This document shows, one piece after another, positions 1-10,894 of a stretch of DNA of 64,000 nucleotides. Made by a program: the position numbers and the translations under genes. The DNA comes from Lucifuga dentata. Taxonomy: Eukaryota; Chordata; Actinopteri; Ophidiiformes; Bythitidae. The notes under the pieces are model-generated. The model saw only the letters and a list, made by a program, of their open reading frames with translations. It did no database searches and was not told the DNA's origin. Within the stretch, counting starts at the first letter, position 1, and each line of letters begins with the position of its first letter. The DNA lies in assembly GCA_014773175.1 (NCBI GenBank), contig VXCM01001252.1:165775-229774 (forward strand), read 5' to 3'.

Positions 1-365
1 AAAAGCTACGCACAATTTTCAAAGGCATGGTCATTTTAATTTCTTGGTAAAAGCAGTCGACTATGTTCCCTGGCAAAGAAATACAGTTTCTTCCATGTAC
101 CTTTGTGTGGATCGGTTAATTTAAGTAACTTTGGCAAAAAATAAAGGCGTGTGTTCGCTGTGATGGTTTACTTATCACAAGTATGTTTTAAGTATCTACA
201 AGTGATTTTTATAGCTGAAACCAATGGTAGTCTGGAAAGTAGGAAAAACTATTCTAAAATGTACTGTAACTCTCTAGTACTAGGTTTTGAAAAGTGGTCA
301 GCAGTAATATGTGTATGAGTTTTATTTATTGGACTCAAACATGCAAACTCAACATTATGCTCCTT
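1..365 (+). mobile_element. TTAA MITE family, copy truncated by window edge
   Basis: gtcattttaatttcttggta, ttccctggcaaagaaataca and ggactcaaacatgcaaactc match the interior and right end of the copies at 8458 and 26825. Confidence 0.6.
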
Positions 366-744
366 TCAGAAACTGATGAAACCTCAGTTTTCATCAGTTC
401 CTCTGGCAAAAACTTTCCTCTGACAAAACTTTTTTTTTTTTCCCCCCCACACTTAGTGGAGAGAATCTAAAAATTCATCCATTCAAGAATTTTGTTTTCT
501 GATGTGTGATGAGCATTACAGCCTCATGGGGTCATTTTCTGTGGCTATAGACTTCCAGTCTTGAAAACTCAGTTTTCATCAGTCCAAAAACATAATTTAT
601 CGTTCAGAATCCAAAACGGGTCCAATATTTGCCCACATATATAGAAGGCACAAGTTCACGGTAAAATGATTCGTCCTCATCTTCTACTCCGTCTTCATCC
701 TCTTGCTCTTTTTCACTTGCTTCTCTCTCCGTTTTCTTCCTCAG

Positions 745-1010
745 TGCCATTGAGCAGCCAGATGTCGTTTTTTCCGTGGAGCAGATTCACGGTGGTCAGC
801 TGCCTAAATGTGAACCGTCGTCTCCCCCAGCATCAACCGCTGAGGATTGTGGGATTTCTGACTCCTGTGACTCTGACAGAATTGACAGCCAGACTGAGGA
901 TGAGGGTTCAAATCCCGACAGAGCTGCAGAGCTCTTTTTCAAACTGAAGAACCCAGAGGAACTGCTCCAGTTGACTCCTGAGTCGGGAGACTCCATCGTA
1001 CTACTGACGG
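745..1010 (+). CDS. hif3a: hif3a exon with N-terminal oxygen-dependent degradation motif
   Basis: The acceptor is tcttcctcag at 735-744 and the donor is GTGAGA at 1011. The exon starts with the last base of a split codon and ends in phase 1. It begins AIEQPDVVFSVEQ, like the stretch after PAS-B in HIF proteins, passes through an acidic Ser/Asp/Glu-rich linker, then reaches FFKLKNPEELLQLTPESGD, the equivalent of the HIF-1alpha KLKKEPDAL..LAP motif. The hydroxylation proline is kept, but the preceding Ala is Thr (LxxLTP). Confidence 0.87.
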
Positions 1011-4000
1011 GTGAGATGGGTGCTAGTGAAGGAGAGCGAATTATCAGGATGTTTTACCAGCAGAATGTTCTATCAGAAACAATTCTGATAATAACTTTCC
1101 CTCCTTATCAAACAGTGTGAAATCTCATTTATATTGACCTTAGATGTTTTCATCAATCGGTATCAGTTATCTGTTTGTGTTTTGTCAGACTTTGCGGAGC
1201 TGTCGTTTGCTCGTCCACACAGTCCAAACTCAGTACCACACCATCCTCAGGACCTGTGCACTCCACAGCTACGGCTGCTCCTCTCACCCATCTTCAACAC
1301 CATCACTCCACCTTCATCACCACCACCAGCTGCCTCCCCTGATCCTCAGCCAACGCCAGTAAGTCTGACCTTTAAATCCTTTAAATGTGGCATCAGCCTT
1401 AGACGTCGGTTACGCCATAAATGGACACAGCAAATTTAATTTGTACATTGTCCAGATGAAGACAACATTAGCTAACATGCTAGCAAGATTGCCAACTAAA
1501 ACCAAACAGATAACAAGGACAAGTCACATGCAGTTACACCATCCAGTCGATCGTGTATCACTAATGAATGCAGAGTACAACAAGGCATTTTCACAAAAGT
1601 CTTTGTTGTACCAGATAGGGAACAGCATTTGATAAAACGATAGCTTTCTCCATTGGTAAGGCCATTGGTTTTTGGAAATTCATATCGTACAGGATGATTG
1701 TGCATTTGATGTTATATGTTTGTGTATTTATGGATTATGGTTGTTTGTTGAACAAGTTTTTTTTTTTTTTTTTTTTTAAATAACATCTGATAATTGCTAG
1801 CACATTAGCTAATGTTGTCCCTGCCCAGGGACTGCAGATGGAAATTAGCTGATAGCTAAATCTGACACAAAGCATCTCCTCTCACTTTGAGATGAATGTT
1901 TTTTTTTTGTGCATGATCTAGTCTAAATAAATAAAATATGTCAAAGTTCAAAGCTGAACTTGACACAGTTTTTCATCACATTATTCATACAATACAGAAT
2001 AACATCAAAATAAATAAATAGATGTTAGCTTCCTGAATTTACTATATTGTCTCTCCTGTTTTGTCCCTCAGTGCTCCTGTGAGGAGGAAGTAATGGACAC
2101 CTGCAAGGAGGAGAAGTTCTTCAGCGTTTTGCAAGAAGACAGCCAGAAGAAAGAAACACAGGAGGTAAAAGCAGACAAATCTTTCAAAATCAAATTTCAG
2201 GTGAAACACCACCTCAAAATTCAATGTTACCTGTGTATACAGCTATTCATTAGAGGTTATAATAGAAAATTGTCTTGGGTTTGCATCTACATCAAATTCA
2301 TACACAATCATGGGGTGGACATACCACATTTTCCCATTCCAGTTAGTGCAGTAGTTCATGAAAAAATAGCAAAAATGTTTAGAAGTGCCCCATTTGTTAC
2401 TGAATCAGATTGTTTATTAGAATCAGAAGTTGGTTACATACAAGAAATGTGTCTTGGTGCTTCATCCTGTTATAAAAAACAAAATTCTAACATAATTAGA
2501 GAACAGAGGAAGGAGAATAAAAATATAAAAGGAAAAATATGACATGAAACCAGAAATGGTTAAAAAAAAAAAAAAAGNAAAAAAGATCCATTAAAAAAAT
2601 GTCCCCGCCAAAATAAATCACTTGTTCATTGGCTCATGGCTTTTTCACCAAATTTGAAATTCTGCAAGTCTGAGACACTTTCTTGACTGAGATGAAAAAC
2701 CACTACCGGTAAATATTAAGTAGTGCAACAATGTATTAATACTGCTGAAATTTTGACATCATAAACTCAAAAATATTCCTTTCATTCACTTTGAGCAAAA
2801 TTCCCATTAAATCCTGTCAACCACAACTTTTAACTTTCAGGCTTTAAAGATTTGATCTCTGTTGGTGACCTGCTGAGGAGTTTGTGCATTTGTGCACAGC
2901 AAATTTTGAACCGTGGAATGTTTTACAATGACACAATTATTGACAATAATTGAATTCATCTGAGCTAAATGGTACAAATAGTTTGAAGTACATGAATCTC
3001 ACCTTCTTCCTTAACTTAGACTTCTCTCTGGCCATGTCTCTCTCTTGTATCAGGACCCGGAGGCGATGGACCTGGACATGTTTGCTCCTTACATTTCTAT
3101 GGACGATGACTTCCAGTTGACCGTCCTCAGCAGTCTGCCAGAGGACGATAACAGATCTTCTTCCTCCTCCTCTTCATCTGAGCCCTCCTCTCCAAGTCCT
3201 GCAGTCACATTTAGCAGGAAACGGTACCCATTGGCTATTTTTATCAATAGATCTAGGAGACAAAACATAATAATATAATTTATCGGAAATCATGATTGTG
3301 TAAAAAAGTCTGTAGTTTTAGCATTCCTTGTATTATGGGCTCAAATTCTGATCAGTGTTTAAAGTTCAATGTTTTTTTTGATTGTTTAAAAAATTACAGG
3401 CTCACAGCAAGTTTGAATAGTGTACTACCACTAGATGTCAGTATAAGATTTTACTTATTTGTTTTTGCATTTTGGTGAGATTTTGAAAGCTGTATCATAT
3501 CTGATTTTTAATTAATTGTTTAGCTCCAACATCAGGTAAGTGTAAGTTAAGTATAAGTTGTTTGGGACAAAACTTTACTGAGTGAAAAAATTTATGGGGT
3601 TTTTGTTTATACGAAGACAGTTTTGGTAATAAACAAATAGAAACAAAAAGTAGCAAAAAGCCTAGATAATATAAGATTTATCTCTTTTTTTGTCTCCCTC
3701 TTTCTATCATTCTCTCTGTCTCCTGTTTTAGGACTCATAACCCAGATGAGGCTGATTCATCTACGCTGATGATTCAGGACAAACGACAGAGACACGACTT
3801 TTCCTCCATAGAAGAAGAACTTCTTCTCAGCCAGAGATTACTGGTAAGCAGGATTGCAGTAATTCCAGAAAAGAAAAAAAAGAAAAAACACATCAGAACA
3901 CATGACCTTAAGCTGCTCACTCATGACCAGCAGTACCTTTGCGCTGCAGTTAGATATTTGCACTTTTATTGCCTTCATTTAAAACTCAGAACTCTGATTT

Positions 4001-4788
4001 ATGACTTCTGACCAAGAGAAACAAAAGAAAACGTTCAAGTCTCTAAAAATGTGAAGATGTTCATTTATTCTGACTATTGCCATTGTTGGGTTTAATTTAA
4101 TTATTAATGCTCATGTAAGCAGAGTCAGTCTAACATCTTAATTTTTTTTTAATTAAATGTGTTCAGGGCTGTATGGAGGAAGCTGACCAATTAGAACTAG
4201 ACCTTAAGCCACAGAGGCGGAGTCAACTTCTGACGGACAGAGATCCTGTTTTAGGAGGCATTCAGGGACTCTGTGAAACAGCAGGTATGATTAGTACACA
4301 CAAAAACACCCGCACATGCAGTTGTAGCTTCCATGCTGAGGTTATAGAAACAATTACGATCAAACAGCTTAGCGCAAACAAAGCAATTTTACATGTATTT
4401 AGAATTCATGCTGCTCATACTAAGAATCTGATGTTTAATAAGTAAAAACACATATTATGTCTGCTGTAAAAATGGTTTGTTGAGTAAATCATGCAGATAT
4501 ATTAATGAAGTTGTTCTTTCTTGTCCCAGCGAATGTGTAAACTCTTTTAGCAGACGCATGCTAACAGCCTGGCTTGCTGATATTTGCAAGCTAGCTAACC
4601 TAGCTAACTGATTGGCTACAATTAGCTGTAGGTACCATCCTGAGTCAGTTATTTTCTCATGTTTACTATGTTTTATGCACAAGCAATACTACTAAGGTTT
4701 GTCTTTGTGTCTCTCCACAGCTCTGATGAGGGACGTATACATGTCCCACCCACCCAACCTGTCTCACACTCTCTCACTTTTGACTTGA
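745..4788 (+). CDS. hif3a: HIF-3 alpha-like transcription factor, C-terminal seven coding exons (5' part outside window)
   Basis: Oxygen-regulated alpha subunit of a hypoxia-inducible factor, which pairs with ARNT in the nucleus. Coding segments read from the sequence are 745-1010, 1189-1358, 2072-2164, 3054-3223, 3732-3843, 4167-4284 and 4721-4788. Phases match at every junction and all introns are GT-AG, giving about 331 residues and a TGA at 4786-4788. Two oxygen-dependent degradation motifs are visible: an N-terminal one (LLQLTPESGDSIVLL) and a C-terminal one (LDMFAPYISMDDDFQL). ISMDDDFQL is the HIF-3alpha form of the motif; HIF-1alpha has IPMDDDFQL. The Asn-containing C-terminal transactivation domain of HIF-1alpha and HIF-2alpha is absent, as expected for HIF-3alpha. 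The bHLH and PAS domains are not in the window, so the 5' end is open. Fish databases may call the gene hif1al. A divergent HIF-1alpha paralog is the alternative. Confidence 0.88.
1189..1358 (+). CDS. hif3a: hif3a exon, Pro/Ser-rich linker
   Basis: The acceptor is tttgtcag and the donor is GTAAGT at 1359. The first two bases complete an Asp codon with the preceding exon, restoring the (I)SLDF-like LTDF. The encoded Pro/Ser/His-rich linker ends ITPPSSPPPAASPDPQPTP. This is the low-complexity region between the two degradation motifs in HIF alpha chains. Confidence 0.83.
1795..1870 (-). repeat. Dispersed fish repeat, copy 2 (inverted partial)
   Basis: Partial match on the opposite strand to the repeat at 14835-14995, lying in an intron of hif3a. 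Confidence 0.45.
2072..2164 (+). CDS. hif3a: hif3a short linker exon
   Basis: A 93-bp phase-0 exon after gtccctcag, with donor GTAAAA at 2165. It encodes 31 residues starting CSCEEEVMDTCKEEKFFSVL. The E-x-MDT..KFF pattern resembles the VEKLFAMDT segment just upstream of the C-terminal degradation motif in HIF-2alpha. Confidence 0.8.
3054..3223 (+). CDS. hif3a: hif3a exon with C-terminal oxygen-dependent degradation motif
   Basis: The acceptor is cttgtatcag and the donor is GTACCC at 3224. The diagnostic motif DLDMFAPYISMDDDFQLT lies about 6-23 residues into the exon. The Pro of FAP is the expected prolyl-4-hydroxylase target that creates the VHL-binding degron. It is followed by an eight-residue serine run (TCT/TCC codons) and EPSSPSP. 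The exon ends in phase 2 and joins the next exon through a shared Arg codon. Confidence 0.92.
3732..3843 (+). CDS. hif3a: hif3a exon, basic/leucine-rich segment
   Basis: The acceptor is tcctgttttag and the donor is GTAAGC at 3844. After the shared Arg codon it encodes THNPDEADSSTLMIQDKRQ, then RHDFSSIEEELLLSQRLL. The exon ends in phase 0. The leucine-rich EEELLLSQRLL could form an amphipathic helix; no defined domain is recognised. Confidence 0.82.
4167..4284 (+). CDS. hif3a: hif3a penultimate coding exon
   Basis: The acceptor is gtgttcag and the donor is GTATGA at 4285. It encodes GCMEEADQLELDLKPQRR, then SQLLTDRDPVLGGIQGLCETA, and ends in phase 1. There is no match to the HIF-1/2alpha C-terminal transactivation domain. 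Confidence 0.8.
4721..4788 (+). CDS. hif3a: hif3a last coding exon and stop
   Basis: The acceptor is ctctccacag at 4711-4720. The first two bases complete an Ala codon, then LMRDVYMSHPPNLSHTLSLL, Thr and TGA at 4786-4788. The ending lacks the conserved YDCEVN block of HIF-1/2alpha, supporting a HIF-3alpha type C-terminus. Confidence 0.78.
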
Positions 4789-5744
4789 TGGAACTCCTGT
4801 CAATCCAATGTTTGCTGGACTTGGTTTGAAAGGAGGAAGTAGACGCGAGATTCTCAAACGCAACAAGCTGAGCGCACACGCAAACTTTAAACACTACGAA
4901 CATCTACGCACACAATATTAAGACTCGCAGGCACATGTTGTATAATACGGTAACTTTAAACCTTACGTTGTTGCTTGTCAGTGAGCCGAAACAGATAAAA
5001 TGTCAGGTTTTCTCCTCATTTTAATACTGTGACTTTTAATAATTTGTCATACAGACAAAAAAGTCTTCCTCTTCATCTCTTCTTTGTTCTTTTACATGAA
5101 CATCTCATCACTGTTTTTATGTGAGAAAGTATAGCAAGTTCATATCTACAGAGCAGATGGTGCTAATGTTGCCTTTAAGGGGGTCATGTTAAAAAATTAA
5201 AAGTTGGAGTTCACTAATTATGACATACACAAAAAAAATGTCCCCAGCAAGAATCAAACAGGGACAATGCAGTCACTAGTACACGTACACATCTAAAATT
5301 AGTCACGTTTGCAGTGTCCTCTTTTCCCATTTAAGCTGGACACCGAAATGCAGAAAACAAGTTACAGTTGACTTTTGAGATCAAACACACGTGTTCTCAC
5401 ACATTAAAACAGTTGAACAGACTCTGACCATTAGCTATAATTGAGAGTTAAAAATTCAGTAACAATATGTTGTCGGATATTTTTGGAAGATCCCTCAAAT
5501 TTAATTATTCAGGAGTTGAACAAAGATATACACTGAGGCCAAATATTTTACAGTTGAATGACGAATAAAAGTTATCAGTAAATTTTGAACAAGAAACTTC
5601 ACTGGAAATTTAAGTTATACCATAGCCACAGAAAAATACTCTCTTCTAATTGGTTAGCAGGTGTCAAGTAAAATTGTAAATCTGGACTCCTCAAACAATA
5701 TTTAAAGGCCTTCTACAATCGTGCGTATGTGTTAGAAGGTGAAA

Positions 5745-5935
5745 CATTGAACTTAAAGGTGGGTGTATCACCTGAACATTTGATTTTGAAAGATTGGGGG
5801 ATCTGAAAAACTTGCAGGAAAATTAAATATGGTTTTATGTTTTGGAAAATGGTTGGCAGTAACACAGCATGTATGCTGATAGCAGTTATTGAGCTCAAAC
5901 ATGCAAAATCACCGGTATGGTCATTGAAGCTCTAC
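5745..5935 (+). mobile_element. TTAA MITE family, partial copy (right half)
   Basis: ggtgggtgtatcacctgaac, tgattttgaaagattggggg and the right end ttgagctcaaacatgcaaaa align with 23583-23753. The left half is missing. Confidence 0.65.
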
Positions 5936-6484
5936 AATGTTTACATGTACATTAATACAGGTATTTTTGTAACAAGCCAATAATTTTGGCCCATCGATAC
6001 ATCTATTTTGTACTCATCTCCCCTTGTTGAAAATTCTCATGAGTTGCACTTGAAAGCAATATTTTTACTCTAAAAGTGTGAAAACAAATAGCAAATGTTC
6101 AGGTTATCTGACACAATCTGAAAACAACTTCTGTGCAGCTAAGCTAACTTTAATGCAGCTCTGGTCTTCCAGATAACAGATTATTGTAGCCACGTCAAAC
6201 TCATACCAATGAACCCGTAAATTACAGTGGCATCTTTTTACTTACATGTTTTTATAAACAGTGTGCTGAACTTTTTTTAAATGGTGCTTTTATTATGTCT
6301 CCTGATCTGAAATTGGACTGTCGTTACCATGTTATCATCAAATCTGCGTCACATAAAACTCTGCTGTTTGTTTTCACTTTCCTGGCATTCCAGCTTGACG
6401 GGGTTTACCAGAACAGCCTGGAAGAGTTGGATAAGTTGTCAATCACAGAAATAATTGTTAATTTGACGAACATTTTATATCATT

Positions 6485-6835
6485 TATTATATCCCTGCAA
6501 GGAGGATATGTGATCACCGGCATTTGTGTATTTAGCAGGATATAGCAAAAAGTTATAGACGGATTTGGATGAAATTTGGGGGACAGAGATAATTTTTAGA
6601 GAAAGAGGTGATTAAATTTTGGAGATGATCTGGATCATATTCTGGATCCAGAAGAAGTTTTTGTCCAGTAATAGCAATGCTAACAGGCTGGTTTCAATAA
6701 AACAAAATTTAGCACGGTGGCTAAGTTTTAATAAAAAAGAAGACCTGCTTATTTTGGTGCGGGGAGGGGGGGTTATTGGAGATTTTGTTGGTCTTGGCAG
6801 AGGTATCCGCTCCTGTAGTGCCTTCTTGTGTCATA
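6485..6835 (+). repeat. Dispersed fish repeat with gatctggatca core
   Basis: Contains gacggatttggatgaaattt, aaattttggagatgatctgg and cttggcagaggtatccgctc. This arrangement is familiar from many teleost interspersed repeats. An inverted partial copy is at about 33955-34170 (cctccaccaaggcccaac, ccagatccgcatcaatatct). Class uncertain. Confidence 0.5.
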
Positions 6836-8030
6836 TGTGGTAAACCTTGCCTATCTGATATCTAAACAACTTCCTACATTTATGGTGCAAATTGGATATA
6901 TAGTTGCGTTACTGTAGTTTATATATCACATCGAAATACTTTATTCATGTTTTTGTGATTTTTTTTTTTTTTTGGTTTTTTTTTTATAAATATGAAGTAT
7001 CACTGACTTGTATCAGATTCTGCCTAACATGAAAGTTCAGGTTTACCTTTAAGTCGTGGGGTCTTATGAAATATTATGTACACTGCTGTTTTTCTATTTG
7101 CTGACAGCCAGTAAAGGACATTTTTTCCTTCATGTCTGCATCTGAATGATAAAAGCCCAGTGGAAAAGTGTCATTAAAAATTCTGGTATACTGTTCCATC
7201 AGATTTATAAATTTATGCAATTTGTGTGAAATTTGTTTTTCCCCCACAATGGAATAATCCATACTCTCAAATTACACAATAAATGACCCCAAAACTAATA
7301 ATTTATGCCCTTAAAGTACTCAATAATTCTTTCAGTTTTCTTGATTTGCCTCTTCCTTCTCTTTTAGAGAGCAAAAATTAGTTATCAAGGAAATTTAACA
7401 ACCAAATCTTAAATATTCACATCAGAATAAAACTGCATTAAATTCAAATGTTCAGAGTGTCGAGGGGACAAGGACAAATGGATTGAAATTAAAAAGGCAC
7501 CACCGTTTATCATCTTCTATCTACATTCAGCAGAAGTATCCAGTGTAACTGAATTCAACATAAAAAAAAAAAGACTAAAACAAAGCTATTAAACAGATGC
7601 ATCAAAACACAAGAGTAGCAATTTAAGTGTAAGGAAAGTATTAATCCCTATTATAAGCTCACAAAGTAATTTGAGGGTAAGGTTCACTAAACTGAGGAAA
7701 TGACACAAAACAGAAATTAGCAATATTAAGGAAAATCTATCAGATTTGTCCAAGGTTTTTGTCGTGTTCACTGAAATTGTCAACACTGTTTAAACGTGCA
7801 AATTAAGGAGATCAAATGTTAAAGAATGTATTTTTATCTGCCAGAACTCAACACAGAATCACTGCCTTTATTTTGATGTTTGCTGACTGCGCCTTCATCA
7901 TCCTGCTTTCTTTCACATCTCAGTAAAGGTTTCTCTCTGTCCCGTTTGGTGTAAACCTCCCGAGTGATTTTAAATACATCATGTTTTCTTTTTAACCATG
8001 TATCTTGGATGTATTCTTGACTTACTGATA

Positions 8031-8036
8031 AATAAA
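8031..8036 (+). terminator. Candidate hif3a polyadenylation signal
   Basis: AATAAA followed within 25 bases by a GT-rich stretch (gcagatgttgtgtac), as expected upstream and downstream of a cleavage site. It is a plausible distal 3' end of hif3a. Confidence 0.45.
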
Positions 8037-8085
8037 GCTGTTGAAGGAAATGCAGATGTTGTGTACTTACTCAAAGATGTATCTT

Positions 8086-8091
8086 TTTATT
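8086..8091 (-). terminator. Candidate minus-strand polyadenylation signal
   Basis: TTTATT on the plus strand reads AATAAA on the minus strand. It would end the unidentified minus-strand transcript whose last coding exon is proposed at 9205-9248. It lies about 50 bases from the plus-strand signal, so the two transcripts would converge. Confidence 0.4.
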
Positions 8092-8137
8092 TAAAAACAG
8101 AATCTTCCTCTCGTGTATCTTGGAGCACCTCATCACT
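8087..8137 (-). CDS. Weak alternative terminal exon, minus strand
   Basis: Behind a good acceptor (minus strand tttcctgtttcag) an open stretch encodes SDEVLQDTREEDSVFK followed by TAA, in phase 0. The poly(A) signal overlaps the stop. It may be an alternative last exon, or simply 3'UTR of the transcript ending nearby. It is not compatible in frame with the candidate transmembrane exon at 13245-13323. Confidence 0.2.
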   Translation of the reverse strand, partial: SDEVLQDTREEDSVFK

Positions 8138-8457
8138 CTGAAACAGGAAAATCAAATTGTGTCAGTGTGATCATCTGCAGGCTCTTTGCTTTCATGTCAA
8201 GCTAAAACGCAAAATAATGTTCTACTTTAAAATTGTGAAAAGGGTGTAGCAGCAGCATATCCAATCAAAATTTACAGTTAAAGTGAATGTTTCCCTAAAA
8301 TATGTACTGTATCAATAAAATTAAAGTCCCACTGCAGTCATAACTTCCACTTAGAACATATCTGGCATCAATTTGTAATGGTAATCTTTTTTTTTTTTTT
8401 TAANTTTTTTTTTTTTTTTAATCCATTCTAATTAATGGAAATCTTCATCTAGATTAA

Positions 8458-9004
8458 TAGACCATACTTGTAATTTTGCATATTTGAGCCTCACAAATAC
8501 AGTAATACCCACACAAACAGTATGGTACTAACAACAAATTTCCAAAACATAAAACCGTATTTTAGTTTTCCTATTATTTTTCCAAATCCCCTAATTTTTC
8601 AAAATCAAATATTTAAATGGTACACACAGCTTAAAATTCAGTGTTTTGTTGTTTTAATTTCTCAATAAAAGCCATCTTCTGCTGGGACTATATTTCCTGG
8701 CAGAGACATACATTTTCTTCCTTGCAACTCCAGGTTGGATTAGTTAAATAAAGTTACTTTGACAAAAAATTGAATAGCCATAATGCTCGCAGTGATGGAT
8801 TACTTATCTCAAGCATGTTTCAAGTTTCTACAAATAGATTTTTATAGTGTATTGGGATGAACTGGGCAGTCTGGAAGGTAGGAAAAACAATTCTAAAATT
8901 TACCCCTCCTGTAGCATGTTTTGGGAAATGGTTGTCAGTAATGTAACGTGCATACGGCTTGTAAGAAATTGGGCTCAAACATGCAAAACTAGCAGTATAG
9001 TCCT
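8458..9004 (+). mobile_element. TTAA MITE family, copy A
   Basis: A diverged copy bounded by TTAA at 8454-8457 and 9005-9008. The left end reads ACCATACTTGTAATTTTGCA and the right end GCAAAACTAGCAGTATAGTC. These are inverted versions of the family termini, with the shared 'tttgagc..aaataca' and 'gggctcaaacatgcaaaa' blocks. The interior matches the copy at 26825. There is no coding capacity. Confidence 0.7.
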
Positions 9005-9204
9005 TTAAAGTTGTTCTATGAGGCAGATTGTGCCTTTTGCAGGTTTTTTCTGTCTTTCTGAGAAAAGGATTCATACAGTCATTTATCTGTAGTTTGACTG
9101 GGAAACACAGCTCATCTTTATCAATGACTTCTCTGCTTCCATCCATTCATGACTGTAACCACAGTTGAGTGCTTACAGTAAACACACACTGATTCTTCCG
9201 CATT

Positions 9205-9248
9205 TCATTTCTCATCAGCACACTCATCCACTGACTTCTCCTTTTGGT
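9205..9248 (-). CDS. Candidate terminal coding exon of an unidentified minus-strand membrane protein
   Basis: The minus-strand acceptor tttctctatttcag precedes 9248. If entered with two bases completing an Asp codon from the exon at 13245-13323, it encodes QKEKSVDECADEK and then TGA at 9205-9207. The charged tail following a transmembrane helix makes this phase the most natural. I do not recognise the protein. Another open frame through 9177-9248 (donor GTAAGC) means the phase is not certain. Confidence 0.3.
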
Positions 9249-10894
9249 CTGAAATAGAGAAACGCCTTGAACATGGAATTTACATAGATATGAAAAATTT
9301 GATTTTCAAACTGTAACATCTTTACAGGTTAAACAGAAAAGAAAAGACTGAAGGAAAAAGCAGATCAGCAAGTCACTAAACATTAATTTTACTATTTGAT
9401 ATACTACCTTATCACAAGGTCATGGCTTCCCTTATTAAAAATGCACATCAAGATATTACCAGCCGATATTTGCTTATTCCAGATGAGTATCTTTGTGAGC
9501 AGATATGCAAGAGAAATAATGTACATCTTTAACGTTGTACATACATGCATTTTGATGTATATTTAACCCTTATTTTTCTTAATAGAATTTTTGTCATATT
9601 CTTTTGTGAATTATTGCAATCTAATAACATCCAGTGATTTTGTGTATTGTTCAAAATTTCCTGCAATCCCTATTTTCTACGTTGTCATCTTAGAATAATA
9701 AACTATTTTTCACTGTAAAATATTGTGCATTAGCACATAATTTAAAACTGTTATTTATCTGTTCACATAACAGCTAGTACTGGTTCATTGTTACCAGATA
9801 GCAGCGAGCAAGTGCATGATCATTGCTCATTTGTTCATGTTGTGCAACTCACAGAGCTTTGCATAACTCTGGAACTTGTAAGTTATAAATGCTTTAATGT
9901 GCAAAAACACTTCTCACAATCTTACTTCCTAATTGACTCAGAACTTATCAATCAACCCTCAGAGTGAGGTCCCATCTCTGAACAATTCATTTATCCTGAC
10001 ATATTTCAAATTTGTCACAATGTGTGATTCTACATGAGTAATTTTACAGTACACAGTGTCTTTGAGAAATAATTATAGGGTGCACGAAGGAAGGATTAAT
10101 TGCAGGGCTATTGTGATGAATTGGAACACACTGTACAGCTGGTTCTATTTGTCTGCTCATTGATTGCATAAAAGCTTCTGTAAAATAAGATAATGAAAAA
10201 TTCTTTATCTACATATCAGAAATGGCGGGGGCGGGCAGGTCCTCCGTGAGCTTGCAGAGGGCTAACGCTTTGTTTGGGTCTACAGTCATCACAAGGCATC
10301 TGTTCTTTAGGGTGTTGGTAGAAGCCAGACATTCTAAATTCTAGAAGTTTCTGGAATTTAGAACCTTAACTGTCTCCTGTACCAGCTTTTCTAATCATGT
10401 TAGCATCAAAATCAAACAAATTTTACTTGTTCACTCTGCTCACACAACAGATTACGTTATGCGCTCAGCTCCTACGCTGAACCTTCTAGCTAGCAGTTAG
10501 CAAGCTCGTAGCAAATGCTAATTTGTAGGTATTTTGCAGGTACAGTAATTCGTACGTTTTAAGTTAGCTTGTGCTAATATTTGTAACTGCAGCAACTACA
10601 TCTATAAATCCTTATTATTAAGTAAATGATAATGCATTTACCTCTATCAGTAAGTACAGAAACTTTCTTGTTTACATAATTTCCCGCCAGTTGAGCTGCG
10701 AATTGATTGGTTAGCAGAACTGGAGAGACCAATCAGAGCCAAGACCATTAGCACCGTTCGTCTCCGTTCGTTTTTTGTAGGCGAGATTTTTTTTTTTTTT
10801 TTTTTACCCAAGTTTATCAGACTCATGTCGCAAAATATGGCTTGCATTGAACTTATAAGATGTGTGTGATCTTGCAGTGTTTAGGAGCCTTTAA
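9249..10894. other. Noncoding interval
   Basis: AT-rich sequence with no exon I can support. It would be intron of the unidentified minus-strand transcript. A short open frame begins with ATG at 10223 on the plus strand (40 codons, starting MAGAGRSSVSLQRANALFG), but it has no recognised homology. A GCTAGC-rich stretch lies at 10480-10515. Confidence 0.4.

Larger units (their letters stand above)
4789..8055 (+). other. Probable hif3a 3'UTR and flanking repeats
   Basis: About 3.2 kb with no coding exon I can support. It contains the right half of a TTAA MITE (about 5745-5935) and a dispersed fish repeat (about 6485-6835). An AATAAA at 8031-8036 is a reasonable cleavage signal for a transcript running from the hif3a stop. 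Earlier AATAAA copies exist (for example near 5564), so shorter 3'UTRs are possible. Confidence 0.45.

Noticed and set aside
10223..10345. 40-codon open frame starting MAGAGRSSVSLQRANALFG
   Set aside because: GC-rich start and local similarity in feel to signal peptidase subunit N-termini, but no intron/exon support and no clear homology.
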